The notes: generated by a model from the letters alone, not told the origin. A stretch of DNA of 64,000 nt from Asanoa ishikariensis (GCF_900107455.1 NZ_FNQB01000002.1:1426001-1490000); one strand, 5' to 3'; positions 25,104 through 33,161 are shown, counted from the first letter of the stretch. Translations and numbers: made by a program.

Positions 25104-26239
25104 GCGGCGATCCCTTCTGTGCCAACGGATTCGTCACGGAATCCGCCGCGTATGGCGGCGCGGGTGTCGCGGTCGGTCTGCCCCGCGTTGCGGCCCGCTT
25201 CGTAGAGCGCGGCGTAGCCGTCCGGCTCGGTGATGGCCCCGGCGGCGACCATCCGGGCGACCCCGCGGGCGGCGCCGTAGAGGGTGGTTCGGCGGGTGCC
25301 TTCGGGGGCGCGGGCGACCGCGGCGAGGTGTGCGGCGAGTAGCGCGGGCGGGGATGAGATGCCCCCCGCCCCGGGGTTTTGGGCCGGTGGGACGGCTTGA
25401 GCCGTCCCACTGAAAAAGCCGTCCCGGGGCTGACCTGCGACGGGACGGCTGGGACGGCTGGGACGGCTTACCCCCACGGAACCGTCCGCGGGTCGGCACC
25501 GCTCGATCAACGCCGCGGGCATGGGCGCGGTCGGCCGGTCACCGAGCCACCGGTACGGCTGGCCGGTCCGCGGGTGGATCGAGGGTGGGGCGACGACATA
25601 GCCGCCGTCGGCTTTGAGATCCACACCGGGCAGTCCGGCGACCTTCGCGGCGAGCGGCCCGCCGGGGTGGGTGTAGTAGAGGTGCCAGCCGCCGCTACCG
25701 GTCCGTACTGCCCGGGTAGGCGGCATCACGTCGAGGTCGATGCGCCCGCCGTTGCGCGGGTCGATGTCGACCACGGCGACCCCGGCGACGGTCCCGGTGC
25801 GGATGGCGAGCAGACCGAGGGGGACGGCGTCGAGGATGGCCGCGATCCGGTCGGGGTCGCGGGTGGCTGCGTAGAAGCCGTGACAGGTCAGGTGTCCGCA
25901 TCCCGCGGGGTCGTGGGCCGGGTCGTCTTCGACCTTCGGGCAGTCCGGGCAGTTGGCCACGGGTCGTTTCGAGCGGCCGAGCATGAATACCGGCATGCCT
26001 TGATCAGCTATGTCGAGTGCGGCGGCGAGCAGGGTCAGCGTGTCGGACACGATTCCTCCCGGCTGGTAGGCGGACCGGGCCGCCCCGCACGCGGCGCACT
26101 GGCGGCGCTCGGTGCGGTAGCGGCGGCCGGTCGCGCGTCCGGTGACGGTGGTTGCGCAGATGTGCGGGTACGGCTCGTGGATCGGCACGGGCCGGCCGGT
26201 GACGTAGCTCGCACCGATCCACACGCCGTTGCCGGTCAT
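25100..26239 (-). CDS. Bifunctional DNA primase/polymerase (prim-pol)
   Basis: This 379-residue protein has an N-terminal extension with a CxxC pair (QCAACGAA), a zinc-type CPDCPKVEDDPAHDPAGCGH segment, and the archaeo-eukaryotic primase core. The core has VAVVDIDPRNGG (catalytic DxD) and GSGGWHLYYTHPGG, then DLKADGGYVVAPPSIHPRTG (about 130-235). The C-terminal part includes a region encoded by repeat module B (SRPSRPSRP) and a helical tail. It primes and extends DNA during AICE replication together with DUF3631 and SSB. Confidence 0.88.
   Translation of the reverse strand: MTGNGVWIGASYVTGRPVPIHEPYPHICATTVTGRATGRRYRTERRQCAACGAARSAYQPGGIVSDTLTLLAAALDIADQGMPVFMLGRSKRPVANCPDCPKVEDDPAHDPAGCGHLTCHGFYAATRDPDRIAAILDAVPLGLLAIRTGTVAGVAVVDIDPRNGGRIDLDVMPPTRAVRTGSGGWHLYYTHPGGPLAAKVAGLPGVDLKADGGYVVAPPSIHPRTGQPYRWLGDRPTAPMPAALIERCRPADGSVGVSRPSRPSRPVAGQPRDGFFSGTAQAVPPAQNPGAGGISSPPALLAAHLAAVARAPEGTRRTTLYGAARGVARMVAAGAITEPDGYAALYEAGRNAGQTDRDTRAAIRGGFRDESVGTEGIAA
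25389..25468. repeat. Iteron-like module B, inverted copy of module A
   Basis: This 80-bp module is the reverse complement of 23836-23915 with few differences: palindrome GGGACGGCTTGAGCCGTCCC (25389-25408), AGCCGTCCC at 25417, and three tandem GGGACGGCT at 25442, 25451 and 25460. It lies inside the prim-pol coding sequence, where it encodes SRPSRPSRP and the following 17 residues. Confidence 0.8.
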
Positions 26240-26242
26240 GGC

Positions 26243-26743
26243 CTAGAACGGCGGCTCGTCATCGGATCCCGTGTGCCCAGCGGCGCCCGCGGGCGAGGCG
26301 ACCGACCACGGGTCGTCGTCGCTGGCGGCCGTGCGGGTCGGTCGCTGCGAGTCGCCCGCGGCGGTGTGGCCGGCGGCGCGGTCCATCTTGCGAACGGTGG
26401 CGGTGGCGGACCGCAGAGACGGGCCGATTTCGTCGGCTTCCAGCTCGATCACGGTGCGCTTGTTGCCCTCGCGGGTCTCGTAGGTGCGCTGGCGCAGCCG
26501 ACCGGTCACGATGACCCGCGACCCGCGGGACAGGGACTCGGCGGCGTTCTCCGCGGCCTGCCGCCAGATCGAGCACGACAGGAACAGCGGCTCTCCGTCG
26601 CGCCACTCGTTGCTCTGCCGGTCGAGGTGCCGGGGCGTCGAGGCGATCCGGAAGCGGGCGACCGCGGCGCCGGACGGGGTGAACCGCAGTTCGGGATCGT
26701 CGGTCAGGTTGCCGATCACGGTGATGGTGGGTTCGCCACTCAT
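26243..26743 (-). CDS. ssb: Single-stranded DNA-binding protein
   Basis: The 166-residue protein has an OB fold (about 1-110) with [40 protein letters not shown] and [13 protein letters not shown], a flexible tail, and the acidic tip DDEPPF that recruits partner proteins. It coats single strands during element replication or transfer. It ends 3 bases before the prim-pol start, so it is co-transcribed. Confidence 0.95.
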   Translation of the reverse strand: MSGEPTITVIGNLTDDPELRFTPSGAAVARFRIASTPRHLDRQSNEWRDGEPLFLSCSIWRQAAENAAESLSRGSRVIVTGRLRQRTYETREGNKRTVIELEADEIGPSLRSATATVRKMDRAAGHTAAGDSQRPTRTAASDDDPWSVASPAGAAGHTGSDDEPPF

Positions 26744-26776
26744 GGCGTGGTGTCCTTTCTAGACATGGAAGTCTGG

Positions 26777-27601
26777 CTATGCGGCTGTCTTGTGCTGTGC
26801 AGTGCGCGCAGCTGCGAGAAGGACGGCCCGCCAGTGCAGGGCGTAGGCCAGGCAGTTAGCGCAGTTGCGATGCCGGCCAGCCCGAACGCACTCCGGCAGG
26901 GCGGGACGGCGGAGTTTGCGGGCGGTGTCTGACCACGCCAGCGAGTCAGCGGAGGTCAGGAGGTGCCCGTGGGCGATCAGTCCGAGGGTTTTGAATCCGA
27001 ACCCGTGCAGACGTCGCACCCCGCGGCGGTGCAAGGCGGCAAGGATGCGGCCTGCCTCGGCGGTGCCCTGCCGGCGGCAGATTGACCCCACGCCGACCAG
27101 CGGCGCCGTGGTGAGGTCCACGCCGATCAGCGACCAATACAGGTCGACACAGCGCAGGTAGGCGTCTTCGGTGTCGCCTTGTACGACTGGCATCCAGTTC
27201 AGATCTGGCGCGAGGTCACACAGTTGCGCGTAATTGAGGACGGTGCGCCGTTGGTGCTCTTCCACAGACAGGCCGGTGCCAGCGAATACGACCGGCCCGA
27301 TCCGCCCGCCGTTGATCACGATGGGTTCGCACATCCAGTCTTGCGGCGCGGGCCACAACAGGCGGCCGACTTCATCGCGGTACCGGCGGACCCGCGCCAC
27401 GTAGGCGCGCGGAGGGACGGTCCATCGGCCGTACTGCTGAAGCTCGGTGAAACCACCAGAATCCAGCGCCCACGGCGCAGCTGCGCGAGGCAGCGTCTTG
27501 TAGACGCGTAGCCGTCGGTCCGAGACGAACAACGGCACCCCCGCTTTGCCCAACCAGCCCGGCTGATGAGTGCCAAGCAGGAACAGGGGACGGCCGGCCA
27601 T
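26777..27601 (-). CDS. DpdA-like/TGT-related transglycosylase
   Basis: The 274-residue protein resembles tRNA-guanine transglycosylases. WALDSGGFTELQQYGRW at about 44-60 carries the Asp47-Ser-Gly-Gly-Phe base-binding motif. A VVQGD strand (139-143), a GVGSICRRQG loop (170-179) and an ADSLAWS segment (218-224), with Asp219 as candidate nucleophile, follow the TGT order. A C-terminal cluster (Cys238, Cys247-xx-Cys250, His257) could bind zinc. It is shorter than true TGT (about 370-380), as for the DpdA family that puts 7-deazaguanine into DNA. No preQ0 synthesis genes are in the element. Confidence 0.72.
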   Translation of the reverse strand: MAGRPLFLLGTHQPGWLGKAGVPLFVSDRRLRVYKTLPRAAAPWALDSGGFTELQQYGRWTVPPRAYVARVRRYRDEVGRLLWPAPQDWMCEPIVINGGRIGPVVFAGTGLSVEEHQRRTVLNYAQLCDLAPDLNWMPVVQGDTEDAYLRCVDLYWSLIGVDLTTAPLVGVGSICRRQGTAEAGRILAALHRRGVRRLHGFGFKTLGLIAHGHLLTSADSLAWSDTARKLRRPALPECVRAGRHRNCANCLAYALHWRAVLLAAARTAQHKTAA

Positions 27602-27840
27602 CAGGCGACCCGCTTACGGGCTGCGTCCCGCTGAATGGCGGCGAAGTAGTTGAAGATCCGGCGCCCGGTTCGCAGCCGGAGACCGGACGCGTGGCAGCGC
27701 CGGCAGGGGCGGAGCCGTCGGGTGATCAGGTGCGGGTGTGCGCCGACGCCGCGGCAGCGCGCGCACCGCCCGAACGGCTTGACCCAACACACCAGGATGT
27801 AACAGAGGGTGACTGCGGCGAGCGTGGCGAGGTAGCCCAC
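27601..27840 (-). CDS. Small membrane-anchored zinc-motif protein
   Basis: This 79-residue protein has an N-terminal membrane helix (YLATLAAVTLCYILVCWV) followed by two CxxC pairs (CARCRGVG and CRRCHASG), a DnaJ-like zinc knuckle, and a basic tail. Its TGA overlaps the ATG of the DpdA-like gene. Unassigned; small proteins like this recur in AICEs. Confidence 0.7.
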   Translation of the reverse strand: MGYLATLAAVTLCYILVCWVKPFGRCARCRGVGAHPHLITRRLRPCRRCHASGLRLRTGRRIFNYFAAIQRDAARKRVA

Positions 27841-27884
27841 GGATGGCCTCCTGGGGCGGTTTCAGGGGTGATTTCGAGGGGCGG

Positions 27885-27991
27885 CTACCCGCGACCTGCG
27901 AAAATGTCGGCAGGTCGCGGGTAGCGCGGGAGGTAGCGGGGTGGGTAGCGGCGGCGCTACCGGGGCCGGTGTCGCTACCCCGCCCGCTACT
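27885..27991. repeat. Repeat array 3' of the translocase gene, candidate clt locus
   Basis: A stem-loop with perfect 15-bp arms (CTACCCGCGACCTGC, 27885-27899 and 27910-27924, 10-base loop) runs into GGTAGCG repeats: direct copies at 27920, 27932 and 27944 (exact 12-bp spacing), and inverted copies at 27955, 27973 and 27985 (last one CGCTACT). The array ends 8 bases before the translocase stop. TraB-type translocases recognise short repeats in the clt locus next to their own gene. Confidence 0.68.
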
Positions 27992-27998
27992 TCTACGG

Positions 27999-30158
27999 TC
28001 AGTGACCGTCCGTGCCGTCCGCGGTGTCGCGGTCGGCGATCAGTGCCCGTACGTCGGTGACCTTGTAGCCCTTGAGGTTGCGGCCGGAGATCTTCACGTC
28101 GACCGACGCGACGCCGCGGGCGCGGGCCAACTCGGACAGCGCTTCCGGGGTCATGGCGGGGTAGGCGTCCGGCCACCGCTCGGTAAGCGCCGCGGCGGCC
28201 GGTGCCCAGTGCTGCCCGTTGCGGCCGGCCACGGCGAGCAGGTCGGCGAGCAGATCCCGCGCCGTGGCAAGCTGTTCGTCGGCCGCGCCGACCGGCTGAC
28301 CGCCGCGCAGCGCGGTCGCCCGCGCCACGATCCGGGCCACCGCGTCCGCGTCAGGGTAGTGCCCGCGGACCGCGGTCGGCTCGGCGAGGCCGGTCAGGAC
28401 ACCCCAACCGGCGTCGACCACCGGGCGGTAGACGGTGCCGGTGATCCCGCGCTTGTAGGCGCCGGTCCCGAGGATCATGTCGTTGGCGACCTGATCAGGC
28501 ACGGCCAGACACCAGCGGATGCCGATGTTGCGGGTGATCCCGGTCGGAAGCGAGTCCTTGTCCGGGATTTGGGTGATGATCACCAGCGTGATCCCGAGCG
28601 CCCGGCCCCGCTTGGCGAGGCGCTCCGCGGCGTTCGCAGCGTCCTTGCCGACCACCGGGTCACCGAACAGCTCATGCGCCTCATCGATGGTGATCACGAT
28701 CGGGTGCAGGCCGGAACCTGGCTTGCGGGCCAACTCCGGAGTCACCTTCCGTTCGGGCGCCTCACCCCGTAGGTACGCTTCCTTGATCCGCTTACCGCGG
28801 CGCTCGGCTTCCGCCAAGCCCCAGGTCAGGACAGCGAGGCCAGTTGCGAAGTCCTCATCGGACAGTCCGCACACGTACGTCGAGCAGAGCGCGGCCACAT
28901 CGAGGAAATCGCCGGTGCCCTTGTACTCCAGAATCTTGATCTCGACGGTGGGATCGAGCATGGCAATCGTGACGATCGCGCGACCGGCGAACGACTTGCC
29001 GGAGCCAGGGCGCCCGCCAATCAAGAAGTTCTGAAAGGCGAGCTGCGTGCACACAGCGCGCTGCCGCTCGTCCGTGCCGAACTCCTCCAGCTCGAAGTAC
29101 GACGTGCGGGCGGTCGGGGAGTCCAGGCCCCACTTGGGTTTGCCCATCTTGGAAGACGGCTGGTAGCCGACCCACAGGTCTACCTGCCCGGCATGTTCTG
29201 GGCCGGGCGCGGGCCAGACCTGATCGACGGGCAGACGCAGCGCCGACGACAGCGAGCCGCGGCGCTCCAAGACCTTGACCGCTTCCAGACCCGCGGGCAG
29301 GTTCACCCGGGCCAGCCAGCCCGGCCCGTCACGGTGGATACCCGGGTGCACGAACGAGATCGAGCCGGGTTCCTTCATGACCGAGAACCCCAGCGACGTG
29401 AACGCCGCACGGACCATCTCCGCGGTCAGCTTCGTGAACCGCGGCCCGTTCGCCACCCGGTCCGTGATCGGCTTGTCAGCCGGTCGACCGACCCGCGCGA
29501 GCACCAGCACCAGCGCGGCGAGCGCGGCGTAAGCCATGGGCGGCGTCACGAAACCCGTGCCACGCAGGACCAACAGGGCCACGATGAGCGCCACGAGTCC
29601 GGCAGCCAGTGCCCACCAACGGCCGCGGGCCTCGCGGCTGCGGGTGCGGTTGAGCGCCTGCCACGTGTGGGCGTCGTTGGTGGTTGCGGCGTGCTGACGC
29701 AGCCGCCAGTTGCCGTCTTCCGCGGTGGCCCAGTGCAGCAGACGCCCGACCACCCGCAACCCGCCAAGCGGCGCGTAGAACGCCATCTTGGCGGCGTACT
29801 TCGGGCTACGGGTGGCGTGGAAGGCGAGGGTGTAGCCGGTCAGGTTGGCGACCGCGCGGAGCACCTGGCGGCGCTGGTTGCCGCGCAGCCACGCCGGGAT
29901 GATCGGCGTGCGCGGCCGGACGTTGCCGGAGGTGACATCGGCCCACGCGGTGGTCAGCGGTACGTCGAGACGTTCGGCGGGCCGGTCGTCCAGGTCGACC
30001 GGAACACCCTCGATGACCGGGCCAACCGGGCGCGTCTCGGCGTCGGTATCGGCGGCCGGGTCAGCGTCGGGGTTGGCGCGGGTGGACGGGATGACCAGGT
30101 GTAGCCGGGGCCGGTCGTCGTCGTCTGGCCACGCGGTGGTGGTCGGGGCTTCACTCAT
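27999..30158 (-). CDS. FtsK/SpoIIIE-type DNA translocase (TraB-like)
   Basis: This 719-residue conjugation protein has an Asp/Pro-rich N-terminus and two membrane helices (about 183-199 and 207-223). The motor domain carries Walker A GGRPGSGKS (381-389) and Walker B VITIDEAHE (488-496). A C-terminal winged-helix region (about 640-710; MTPEALSELARARGVASVDV) corresponds to the DNA-recognition gamma domain of Streptomyces TraB. It moves double-stranded DNA between hyphae. ATG 30158 has GGGAAG upstream; GTG 30167 would give a GTGA overlap instead. Confidence 0.92.
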   Translation of the reverse strand: MSEAPTTTAWPDDDDRPRLHLVIPSTRANPDADPAADTDAETRPVGPVIEGVPVDLDDRPAERLDVPLTTAWADVTSGNVRPRTPIIPAWLRGNQRRQVLRAVANLTGYTLAFHATRSPKYAAKMAFYAPLGGLRVVGRLLHWATAEDGNWRLRQHAATTNDAHTWQALNRTRSREARGRWWALAAGLVALIVALLVLRGTGFVTPPMAYAALAALVLVLARVGRPADKPITDRVANGPRFTKLTAEMVRAAFTSLGFSVMKEPGSISFVHPGIHRDGPGWLARVNLPAGLEAVKVLERRGSLSSALRLPVDQVWPAPGPEHAGQVDLWVGYQPSSKMGKPKWGLDSPTARTSYFELEEFGTDERQRAVCTQLAFQNFLIGGRPGSGKSFAGRAIVTIAMLDPTVEIKILEYKGTGDFLDVAALCSTYVCGLSDEDFATGLAVLTWGLAEAERRGKRIKEAYLRGEAPERKVTPELARKPGSGLHPIVITIDEAHELFGDPVVGKDAANAAERLAKRGRALGITLVIITQIPDKDSLPTGITRNIGIRWCLAVPDQVANDMILGTGAYKRGITGTVYRPVVDAGWGVLTGLAEPTAVRGHYPDADAVARIVARATALRGGQPVGAADEQLATARDLLADLLAVAGRNGQHWAPAAAALTERWPDAYPAMTPEALSELARARGVASVDVKISGRNLKGYKVTDVRALIADRDTADGTDGH

Positions 30159-30163
30159 CGCGG

Positions 30164-30412
30164 TCACTTCCCTTCTACGCGCTGGATGAGCAGGTCAAGA
30201 CGGGTGTGCAGGGCCGGCAGCAACTTGCGGGCCGGTATGGTCGGTTCGGTCATCTCGGCGTCGATGAACCGGGCAGTCGCGGCCACCCCGCCGATCAGCT
30301 CGGCGAGGGTGCGACGCAGGAACGCCACGAGGTGCTCCAGCCGGGCCACGTACGAGGTCAGCCGGCTGACCTCGGCTTGCAGCGCGGGGCACCGCCCGCA
30401 GGTCTCGGCCAT
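30164..30412 (-). CDS. Small coiled-coil AICE protein
   Basis: The 82-residue protein has a CxxC at the N-terminus (ETCGRCPAL) followed by heptad-like helices (LQAEVSRLTSYVARLEHLVA) and a C-terminal helix. No domain recognised. It lies between the 113-residue protein gene (3 bases away) and the translocase gene. Confidence 0.65.
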   Translation of the reverse strand: MAETCGRCPALQAEVSRLTSYVARLEHLVAFLRRTLAELIGGVAATARFIDAEMTEPTIPARKLLPALHTRLDLLIQRVEGK

Positions 30413-30415
30413 GCC

Positions 30416-30757
30416 TCAGCCCTCCGTGGTGCCGGTGGCGCCGGGCCAGCGAGTGGCAACCAGCGACGTGCATAGCTCGGCGTTGGTGTCGATGGCCCAC
30501 GGCTCGGTGGGCCGTAGGCTCCGGTCGGCCAATGCCACGGCGACGGCGGCTAGCTGGTCGTCGTCCGGCGGTCCTGACGGGTCGCGGGTGGCGGGCAGGG
30601 CCACCCAGTCGACCCCTTGCGTGTAGGCGATTCGCAGTACACAGCTGCCGTCCGCGTCACGGGCGATCGTGGCCCGCAGCGGGCGACCGAGCCAGAACAT
30701 GCGCCGCGGCCTGTAGCGGGCCAGCGCGGCGCGGAGAACGTGCAGGGGTGACAGCAT
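30416..30757 (-). CDS. Hypothetical AICE protein, 113 residues
   Basis: The N-terminus is basic (LRAALARYRPRRMFWLGRPL), then a beta-type segment CVLRIAYTQGVDWVALPA and an acidic helical tail. No function recognised. Position in the transfer block and near-contiguous spacing support a real gene. Confidence 0.6.
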   Translation of the reverse strand: MLSPLHVLRAALARYRPRRMFWLGRPLRATIARDADGSCVLRIAYTQGVDWVALPATRDPSGPPDDDQLAAVAVALADRSLRPTEPWAIDTNAELCTSLVATRWPGATGTTEG

Positions 30758-30799
30758 GTAGTCCTCTCCCGAGGTCGGTTGGCTGAGGGATGCAGGGCC

Positions 30800-30840
30800 G
30801 GCGGCGCGGCGCGGGTTTCCAGGCCAGGGGCCGCGCCGCC
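30800..30840. terminator. GC-rich inverted repeat after the Spd-like gene
   Basis: GGCGGCGCGGC and GCCGCGCCGCC are perfect 11-bp arms around a 19-base loop, just 3' of the membrane protein gene that ends at 30849. There is no U tract. It may attenuate transcription into the translocase block. Confidence 0.4.
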
Positions 30841-30848
30841 GGGCGGTG

Positions 30849-31769
30849 CTAGTCGTTGTCGGCGTGGAGCAGGTGAGCGAGTGCGGCGCCCATGCCGAGC
30901 ACCGCGACGGGCAGGCAGGCGACCGCGGTGGTGATCCACCACGGAGCGACGGTCAGGCCGGCGGCGCTCATCAGGTGGTAGGCGACCTGCCCGGCAGCGC
31001 CGAAGATCAGGGAGCCGATCGCGGACCACTTCGCGAACCGGCGGGCGACCGCGGGGGCGCGGCCGGACAGCCACACCCACAGCGCGTACGCGGCGTAGGT
31101 CTCGACACCGATCGGGAGCGTGATCGCGGTGTTGAGCTTGACGCCGTCGGCGATGCCGGGCAGCGGGTGTACGACACCGAACCCGGCAAGCTCGCCGAGC
31201 TCCACCCACCCGGACCAGATGGCCACGAACGCGGGCAGGGCCAGCAGCAGCACCGGCCACGCCACCGGCCGACGCGCGGCCCGGGTCGCCGCGGGCGCCG
31301 CGGTGGCGATCTTCGCGTCCGGGTGTCCGTCAACCGCCACCTGCGGCTCCCGGTGACGACCGTTCAGCGGCGCGGCGACCGCGGAACCCACCTCCCGGAA
31401 CATGTCCACCGCGGAGTAGCCGGCCGGACCCACCAGGTAGCCCTTGCGCGCCCGGTCCACCGCGAAACCGCGATCAAGCGCCGCGGCGTGACCGTTCGTC
31501 GGCGCCGGGTCGGCGGGGGCCGGGCCGATCGGCTCCGGGTAGGTGTAGACCGGACCGGCGGGCGGCGCCGGGGGCGGGGTGGGCTTGGCCCGTCGGGCGG
31601 GCTTGGCGTTCAGTAGCTCGATCAGCGCGGTTGCCTTCGGTGCGCCGATCCGGAATTCCTTCATCAACTGGTTGCGGGTCGGCGTCGCGCCGAGTCGGGC
31701 GGTCAGTGCCTTCGCGTCTGGGAGCAAGCTCTCCGCGGATCGCGGGTAAGCCGAAGCGGGAGCGGTCAT
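30849..31769 (-). CDS. Spd-like membrane protein with N-terminal HTH-like region
   Basis: The 306-residue protein starts with a helical region (LTARLGATPTRNQLMKEFRI, then GAPKATALIELL) resembling an HTH. A Pro-rich linker (about 60-95) and four membrane helices follow (about 165-300; PVAWPVLLLALPAFVAIW, LPIGVETYAAYALWVWL, SAIGSLIFGAAGQVAYHLM, WITTAVACLPVAVLGMGAAL). The membrane half resembles the DUF2637 proteins common on actinomycete plasmids and AICEs, which are linked to transfer or intramycelial spread. GGAGA precedes the ATG. Confidence 0.7.
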   Translation of the reverse strand: MTAPASAYPRSAESLLPDAKALTARLGATPTRNQLMKEFRIGAPKATALIELLNAKPARRAKPTPPPAPPAGPVYTYPEPIGPAPADPAPTNGHAAALDRGFAVDRARKGYLVGPAGYSAVDMFREVGSAVAAPLNGRHREPQVAVDGHPDAKIATAAPAATRAARRPVAWPVLLLALPAFVAIWSGWVELGELAGFGVVHPLPGIADGVKLNTAITLPIGVETYAAYALWVWLSGRAPAVARRFAKWSAIGSLIFGAAGQVAYHLMSAAGLTVAPWWITTAVACLPVAVLGMGAALAHLLHADND

Positions 31770-31800
31770 TTCACGATCTCCAATCGACCGGAAGAGGGGG

Positions 31801-31938
31801 TCAGTGTTTGCGGTGTAGGGCAAGCGCGGCGATGCCGAAGGCAACGGCGGCGATGCCGTTGAGCACGTTGTCGCCGACGGTCCACGCCAGTACGGCGTTG
31901 ACGGCACTGAGAGCGGCGCACAGATGCCACAGACGCAT
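31801..31938 (-). CDS. Small membrane protein, 45 residues
   Basis: RLWHLCAALSAVNAVLAWTV followed by GIAAVAFGIAALALHRKH gives two hydrophobic helices ending in a basic His-Arg-Lys-His tail. It sits 12 bases from the upstream membrane protein gene. Size and position resemble the small Spd proteins of AICEs; too short for secure homology. Confidence 0.55.
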   Translation of the reverse strand: MRLWHLCAALSAVNAVLAWTVGDNVLNGIAAVAFGIAALALHRKH

Positions 31939-31949
31939 GTCGGTGCCTC

Positions 31950-32423
31950 TCAGTGCTTGCAGCCGGGGCAGTGCAGGCCGGGGCAGCACACGCCTGCGCG
32001 GCCTAGCGACAGCCAGAGCAGGGAGAGCAGAACGAGCACACCGACGACCGCGGGCCACACCGCGGCGAGCGCGGCCACGAACTTGACCAGCGCCCACACC
32101 GCCGCGGTCGCTGCGGTGCCCGCGGCGGTCATACCGGCCGCGACGGGCCAGCGGCGCCGGACCACCCGCATCGGGCGGGTCGCGGCGTGTACCGCCTTGC
32201 GGGGCCGGGGGGACAGGATGCGTACGTGCACCCACACCCGCGTGGCGTCGTCGGGGACCTGCCGCGGCATGGTCATGGTGATGAGTCGCCCGCTTGTGCG
32301 TAGCGTCGCGACCGCGGCGGCGACCTCGGTCGGGGTACCAGAGATCCGGCGGTCGATCGTGAACGGCGTCACCCGCGGGCGCGGGTCGGTCGGGGCTAGT
32401 TGGGTCATGCTGCGGGGGCTCAT
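31950..32423 (-). CDS. Membrane protein of the spread/transfer block
   Basis: The 157-residue protein has an N-terminal soluble part (TPTEVAAAVATLRTSGRLIT, MTMPRQVPDDATRVWVHVRI), then two hydrophobic segments (VAAGMTAAGTAATAAVWALV and WPAVVGVLVLLSLLWLSLG) and a C-terminal cysteine cluster CCPGLHCPGC. ATG 32423 overlaps the stop of the zinc-finger gene (ATGA). MTQLAPT at 32408 is an alternative start. Confidence 0.65.
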   Translation of the reverse strand: MSPRSMTQLAPTDPRPRVTPFTIDRRISGTPTEVAAAVATLRTSGRLITMTMPRQVPDDATRVWVHVRILSPRPRKAVHAATRPMRVVRRRWPVAAGMTAAGTAATAAVWALVKFVAALAAVWPAVVGVLVLLSLLWLSLGRAGVCCPGLHCPGCKH

Positions 32424-32539
32424 TTCTTGGCCCCCTTGCACGTCTTGAGGTGCTCGCGCATCGCGCGTTCGAGTCCCTCGACGGTGATGCCGCGGGGACT
32501 GACGAGCCGCCCGCACTTTTCACAGGAATAGAGGGTCAT
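32420..32539 (-). CDS. 39-residue zinc-finger protein
   Basis: MTLYSCEKCGRLVSPRG, then TVEGLERAMREHLKTCKGAK: Cys-x2-Cys and His-x3-Cys spaced like a C2HC zinc finger. It overlaps both neighbours by 4 bases (ATGA at each end), which strongly supports translation. It probably binds nucleic acid or a partner protein of the AICE. Confidence 0.72.
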   Translation of the reverse strand: MTLYSCEKCGRLVSPRGITVEGLERAMREHLKTCKGAKK

Positions 32540-32907
32540 GCGGTCATCTCCGAGGGTGCGCAATCAAGGCACTCGCCGAGCGAGCGCGGGATGTAGTACG
32601 GCCGCTCGCAGCGGCACGAGGGGCAGATACGACGGGCGCGAAGCGCCCGACTGATTGCCTGCCGCTGACGCGGCGTCGCGACCCGCTTCGGGCGGGCCAG
32701 GTCAACGCGGTACAGGTACGCGACACGGACGCCTCCGACACCGGCCCACATCACTTGTGCGGCAACGGTTTGACCGCCGGGCGCTAAGCCATCGGCGCGG
32801 AGCTGTCGGCGGGTGGCGTAGCCGGGCGGGGCGCCGCGCCACCAGTAAGTCGGGATGCCATACCGCGCGCCGTCCGGGTCATGGAAGGCGGCGCGGACGC
32901 GGGCCAT
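32536..32907 (-). CDS. RRQRL-motif zinc-binding protein family
   Basis: This 123-residue protein has YGIPTYWWRGAPPGYATRRQ followed by LRADGL, and a C-terminal zinc ribbon (CPSCRCERPYYIPRSLGECLDC). The pattern matches a small family found mostly on actinobacterial mobile elements. It probably binds DNA or RNA; role unknown. Its start overlaps the DUF6284 gene stop (TGATG). Confidence 0.72.
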   Translation of the reverse strand: MARVRAAFHDPDGARYGIPTYWWRGAPPGYATRRQLRADGLAPGGQTVAAQVMWAGVGGVRVAYLYRVDLARPKRVATPRQRQAISRALRARRICPSCRCERPYYIPRSLGECLDCAPSEMTA

Positions 32908-33161
32908 CAGGCCACGCGCCCCGGACCGGACTCGGTACGGGTCACTTCCGCAGCTGCGCGGATGACGCGAGCGGCGGCCCGTCGCAAGCGCCGCCAGTCC
33001 AGCGGTGACGGGCCGCCGCGGTCGGCGTTGTTAAGCGCGGTGATCTCGGCGTCGAGAACCGCCAACTCGGCATCGATCAACGGCCACTCGACCTCGATCG
33101 CGGCCAGATCAGCGGCCGACGGTTCATCGGGGACCTCGGCGGGGGCAAGATGATTCCTCAC
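32907..33161 (-). CDS. DUF6284 family protein
   Basis: The 84-residue protein (EPSAADLAAIEVEWPLIDAE, then LAVLDAEITAL) is an acidic helical protein of the DUF6284 type seen in AICEs. GTG 33161 has GGAGG six bases upstream, making it the likely first gene of the leftward block. Confidence 0.7.
   Translation of the reverse strand: MRNHLAPAEVPDEPSAADLAAIEVEWPLIDAELAVLDAEITALNNADRGGPSPLDWRRLRRAAARVIRAAAEVTRTESGPGRVA

Noticed and set aside
23836-25468. CRISPR array as explanation of the AGCCGTCCC repeats
   Set aside because: The unit is 9 bp, copies abut or invert, there are no unique 30-40-bp spacers and no cas genes.
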